DNA from: Datisca glomerata
Taxonomy: Eukaryota > Streptophyta > Magnoliopsida > Cucurbitales > Datiscaceae
Direction: 5' to 3'
NCBI GenBank assembly: GCA_003255025.1
Contig: QANY01002293.1
Location: forward strand, 186,001-250,000
Length of the DNA stretch: 64,000 nucleotides
Shown here: positions 59,925-64,000 of the stretch, one piece after another
How the letters are laid out: each line of letters opens with the position of its first letter
Position numbering within the stretch: the stretch's first letter is position 1
Notes under the pieces: generated by a model
Told to the model about the DNA's origin: nothing
The model's database searches: none
Seen by the model: only the letters and a program-made list of their open reading frames with translations
Program-made: the position numbers and the translations under genes

Positions 59925-60470
59925 GGGGGTTTAAACCTCCATTTTACATATATTTTTTCTTTATCAATCAAGCTAATAATAGAAGTGGATAAAAAAAATC
60001 AATAAGACTAACTCTATCTTGATCTAGGCTATATCTTACAATAGTATTAGTAATTGAGTTACAATTTCTATTAACTCAAACAATAGAAATATCTAAAGCT
60101 TGATTAATCTTGGAATGGATATCTAACATGAGTTTCTACAATCTTCAATCTGGACATTTATTAGATAAAATCTAATCTACAACAATCTTTGAATCAAATT
60201 CAATAGAGCCTTCAGCCCATTTTGAGGAGAGAAGCCAATTAAGCCCATAACTAATAGCAGGCAACTCACCATGGACCTGGTTAAGAGAATTGACCCCAAA
60301 ACCATCCAAACAAGTATATTTTTCATTGAGCCTCTACACAGAATCCCGATAGCACCCCTCTTCGGTAATGGAGAAACGAAACATCACAATTTACCTTAAA
60401 ACTTCCATCAACAAGGGCTATCCTAGAAGAATCCATCCTCAAGTTCAAAGAAGCAACAATATGGAGAGAA
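59925..60470 (-). pseudogene. 5'-truncated LINE tail (RNase H-like end)
   Basis: The minus strand from about 60440 encodes RMDSSRIALVDGSFKVN, then DVSF, then after a frameshift VHGELPAISYGLNWLLSSKW, EGSIEFDSKIVVD, and further on a degraded HSKINQALDISI segment. These fit the RNase H-like domain closing plant LINE ORF2. Nothing of the RT precedes it, so this is the usual 5'-truncated insertion. It differs from the RNase H at 50.3 and 11.4 kb. Several stops. Confidence 0.7.
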
Positions 60471-61530
60471 GATAAAGACAAATCTAAACCGGTAAGAACT
60501 TTCTTGCTTGATATACATGTGCAAAACCATTAGAAGCTTTTAGAACTTCAACCCCAGAGCAAGTCTTGAACACAAAAAATTCTCTAATACTTCCTTCTTA
60601 TGCAAAAATTGTCTTTACTATTTCTTTAACATGTACATTTTTAATAATCAATAATCACAATCATCGAGAAAATAAGACGATTGAGAGAGAAATGATCAAA
60701 GATTGAAGAAATAATGATACTAATGAGAATGGATAGAAGATTGACTAACACTTCTCGAAAAAAATGAGAATGTTAAGGACGAATGAGAAATGAGGAACTT
60801 CGAGTCCTTTCTTGAAAATGGACAAGAAGAACTTATGGGAGAAGCCCAAGAAGAACTTCTGGGAGAAGACACACAAAAAAACATATACTTTTTCTGCAGT
60901 GGTTTAATCATTACACAAGCTTAAAGTTGACTTTAGAGTCTAAAATCGACCGTTCTTTAATTAGTATTTTTTGTTTCATTTCATTTGTAGCGATTTTAAA
61001 AAATGTTTGCATGAAACAATATTGAATATATTGTATTTCAGTAGCATCAACATTCTCTCCTTCTTTTCTTTTTTCTCTCTTTTTAGGAGACTTCTTTTGT
61101 CATTTTTCTATTAATTAAACTTCCGTTGAAGTTCAAACCAACTAAAATTAGTGTAATGGTTGAGAGATGATCTTCTAGTTGATAAGTTTAGAAATGGGGA
61201 AAAAGAAATATTTTCATTGATAAAAATAAACCCAAGACTAGCATAGGAAAATGACAACATTTCTATCTCTTTTCGACCCCATTTGTTGATGCAACTTTCT
61301 ATTCTCATCCAAAAAGGGATCCCTCTTCAATGTTGGGATAAATATAGGCCATTAGATCTTTGAGAAAGATCAAGTCTGTTGGATGAATTACAAGCCCATG
61401 ACTTGCTTAACCGGTCACCCACCAAAACTTCCAAATGAAGCTTTGCACGTCTTCTTCATTGGAAGCTTCAACTGAAGCTTAGACGCTTAAGTTTGCAACC
61501 TTCTCCTTCGACTCTTCCACTTTGCAACCT
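60471..61530. other. Intergenic, nothing recognised
   Basis: A short near-repeat GGGAGAAG-x-C-CAAGAAGAACTT occurs at about 60825-60865. No gene, transposon end or RNA is supported. Confidence 0.45.
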
Positions 61531-61539
61531 TCTTCTTTG

Positions 61540-61760
61540 ACTTCAACCTAAAACCTAGGGAACGCGAATTGAGTTTCTCCTCCAACGCGAACTACCAAAA
61601 GCTAGGGCATGTGAAGATCAATTTCTTCTTCGACCAAAACCCAGGGCACGAGAACTCATGGAATTTAGAAGTTTACACTTATCCTTCAACTACAACCCAA
61701 AAGCTAGGGCACACGAACGATCAATTTCTCTTCCAATGAATTCTATCTCCAACGCAAATG
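61540..61760. repeat. Imperfect minisatellite-like repeats
   Basis: Variants of AAA-x-CTAGGG-CACG-GAA(C) and ATCAATTTCTTCTTC recur at roughly 40-60 bp spacing (for example near 61550, 61600, 61640, 61690). The open frame 61658-61876 across them is not a recognised gene. Confidence 0.45.
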
Positions 61761-61913
61761 ACCAATTTCATCGTGTCCGAGTTGATTCTGATCGTTTCTC
61801 AGAAGTCTCAGAAGTTCACCCACGAAGCTCAAAGTGGAAGCTCCCACACGAAGCTCGTTTGGGAGAAATCTCATAAGTGTGTTTCACAGCTAAGATCTAA
61901 TTTCTTAAATAAA

Positions 61914-62304
61914 TTCTGATTCTACTTACATTTTTAGTTCGCATGCTTCACCAATGTGCTTATATTATCTAATGGCAGTATAGTTTTAAATTTCTTCATT
62001 TATCACAGCGACAAGGGTTTTCTTGGTTTTATCAATTATTTTTTATTTAGTTTTGTTCGATAACCAAAGCATATTCTATGAGAAATGTAATTTGGGAATG
62101 ATTTACAAAAATTTCTGATTCTGCTTACATTTTTAGTTCTCAAGCTTCACTGATGTGTTTATATTATACTGATGACAATATAGTTTTAAATTTATTCATT
62201 TATCACAGGATTTTTCTTGGTTTTATCATTTCTCTTTATTTTAATTTTGTTCCACATCCAAAACATTATTCTATGAAAAATATAATTTGAGAATGATTTG
62301 CAAA
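61914..62304. repeat. Tandem duplication of a ~195-bp unit
   Basis: Two adjacent copies, 61914-62112 and 62113-62304, both starting TTCTGATTCT and ending GAATGATTT-x-CAAA. They keep the same order of blocks (CTTACATTTTTAGTTC, AATATAGTTTTAAATTT-like, TTCATTTATCACAG, TTTTCTTGGTTTTATCA) with scattered changes. Function unknown. Confidence 0.88.
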
Positions 62305-62980
62305 TATAGTCTTAGTGAAAATTGAGAAACGAGTATTAGTAATCCCATTTTATATTTTGGGCATACTTTTTGCATGTTCATGTAAATATGTTGGTCTTAT
62401 TAGTCAGCTAATGTGATTCTTACTTAGGAGAAACATTTGCCTATGTGAGTTTCTTTTATTATCTAATTCAATTGTTTTTCTACCTTGTCACATTCAATTA
62501 AAATATCACATCCTTTACATTTTTCTTGATAGTCAGAAGAGAAGGACCTATTATCCCTTTAGTTGTTGTTCAAAGTGACTAATCTCAACTAATGAAGCTT
62601 ACCTATAAACTAAATTGGCCAACTTATGAAGCATCCGTGGTTTGTTTGAGGCTATCCTCACGCATTGCAACTTGATCCTGAGGGTAAAATGGTGCAACTA
62701 AAGTACTCATTAAAAAGTACCAGAATTTGCATCATGTCCTGTTACTTTCTTATGTAATACTTGTGTAGTTATGTATAGAAGTAGTTCTGAAGTGTGTTTT
62801 TTGATTGTTTAAAAGGGATTTGTATCAGAAGAAATATTCATTTGTAGTAGTACTGAATTCAATAAGTGAAAATTGTTAATATTTGTATTGACAAATCAGA
62901 AATTTTAAGACAAAAAATATTATATTACTCCACAGAGCAACCATGCGTATTGCCTTCACCAATGCCTTATATGAATTGAT
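62305..62980. other. Intergenic, nothing recognised
   Basis: No motif, ORF or repeat supported. Confidence 0.45.
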
Positions 62981-62981
62981 G

Positions 62982-63790
62982 AAATGGAAAGATCTTTACA
63001 AAGAGTATATATTAAGTGAATGAATGAAAATGACTTAGTAAATTTAAAATGATCAAGTGTACGAAAAATGATAAATATAAAATATAATTATATAAGGCAA
63101 AGTGTGTGACAATAGCTAAGTATATTAAATTAATAAGTGTGTATAATGGTTAAGTGTTTGAAATGGGATGACCTCTACAAATAGTATATATTAAGTGAAG
63201 AAATAAAAATGATTAAGTAAAATTAAAATAATCAAAGGTGTAAAAATGATGCTACGTGTGTGTAAAAATGACTAAATGTTTCAAAATAACTACATGAATA
63301 TGTCAAGAATATGAAAATGTGTGAAAATGACTAAGTGTGAAAATGAGTAAGGGTGTGAAAATGACTAAGTGTAAAAAATGAACTTGTATTAATGGTGAGT
63401 AGCTATTTGCATATAAATGGCTCAAGTGTGTAAAAATAACTAAGGGTTTCAATACAATTACATGAAAATGAACAAGCATATGAAAATGACCAAGTGTGAA
63501 AACAGTTAAGTTCCATCAAAACAAGTACGTGGAAATGGAAAAGTGGAGAATGAAAATATGACTAACTATTTAAAAATAGATAATTTGTGATAATATGATA
63601 AAGTCACGAAAATGATAATTTGCATATATGCAAATTACTATATGTATAATGGTTAAGTATGAAAATATGATAATGCAAGGCATAATTTTATGAGAGGGAG
63701 AGAGATTTAGAATTTACAAGTACATGAAATGCATAATTGTATGAAATTAATATGTATACCTAAGTGTGAAAATATGGCTAAGTACACGAG
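62982..63790. repeat. Degenerate minisatellite of GAAAATGACTAAGTGT-type units
   Basis: Dozens of diverged copies of a 15-25 bp unit (GTGTGAAAATGACTAAGTGT and variants with AATGGTTAAGTG, AAATAACTA). A longer echo of about 80 bp, AGTATATATTAAGTGAA and its surroundings, occurs at 62982-63060 and again at 63160-63240, about 178 bp apart. Confidence 0.75.
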
Positions 63791-63814
63791 AATAAATAAG
63801 TGTATCAAAATAAG

Positions 63815-64000
63815 GCCAAACACCACAATTGAGACCGAAACACCATTTGGGCCTCAAACGACAGTCATGGCACGCGAATCGCCTACCATGATTGATGTTG
63901 GGGCCTGCTGGTGGCGTTTGGGCCCCAAACGTCATGATAACAGGCGTTTGGCTGATGTACTAGTGGCACATGCCAAACGTCAGTGTATCCGGCATTTGGG
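63815..64000. repeat. GC-rich repeat with GGCGTTTGG / CCAAACGCC motifs at the window edge
   Basis: GC content jumps sharply. GGCGTTTGGGCCCCAAACGT (near 63912) is a palindrome; related GCGTTTGG, CCAAACGTC, CATTTGGG forms follow to 64000. Probably the start of another repeat array or element that continues outside. Confidence 0.55.

Overview
This is a nuclear segment of a flowering plant, almost certainly a eudicot. The evidence is GT-AG introns, plant-specific gene families (an AGC VIII kinase with a split catalytic domain, a U-box/ARM E3 ligase, a plastid-type FAD oxidoreductase), and the usual AT-rich plant repeat complement: Ty1/copia, Ty3/gypsy, L1-type LINEs, CACTA, Mutator, hAT and Harbinger relics. 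The species cannot be fixed from sequence alone. I see no tRNA, rRNA or CRISPR, and no prokaryotic-style operon.

Only three genes look intact. (1) A two-exon AGC VIII kinase of the UNICORN (UCN/UCNL) type on the minus strand, 17311-18753, 424 aa. (2) A nine-exon FAD-dependent oxidoreductase of the DAO/glycine-oxidase superfamily on the plus strand, 25710-30405, 489 aa, with a likely plastid transit peptide. (3) A two-exon plant U-box/ARM-repeat E3 ligase, PUB9-like, on the minus strand, 43416-45736, 455 aa. All exon joins keep frame. The three genes show no sign of a shared pathway.

Layout: 1-7435 is the 3' part of a decayed copia element (family A), split by a solo LTR of a second family (B, 1030-3142). 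7934-10113 is a Harbinger-like non-autonomous element. 11340-13908 is a LINE relic cut by a second, truncated family-B LTR (13909 to about 15812). The UCN-type kinase follows. About 20.94-24.06 kb is a CACTA-like element carrying a copia pol scrap. The FAD oxidoreductase gene follows; it has a 672-bp Mutator-like element in intron 3 and a (TC)30 tract at the donor of intron 8. 32011-41360 is a nested composite: a long-terminal-inverted-repeat, foldback-like element with arrays of a CATCGTGTAG/CTACACGATG palindrome, one captured exon of a TBL (PMR5/Cas1p-type) acyltransferase gene, two hAT MITE copies, and a 5.9-kb gypsy element (33671-39575) inserted inside. The PUB9-like gene comes next. 50.23-55.96 kb is a second LINE, interrupted by a family-A solo LTR (52194-54066). 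The rest holds a 5'-truncated LINE tail, tandem duplications and a degenerate minisatellite at the right edge.

The most notable structure is the nested composite at 32-41 kb. Several insertions can be polarised from target-site duplications read directly from the sequence: 9 bp for the intronic Mutator-like element, 8 bp for the hAT MITE, and 5 bp for the two solo LTRs.
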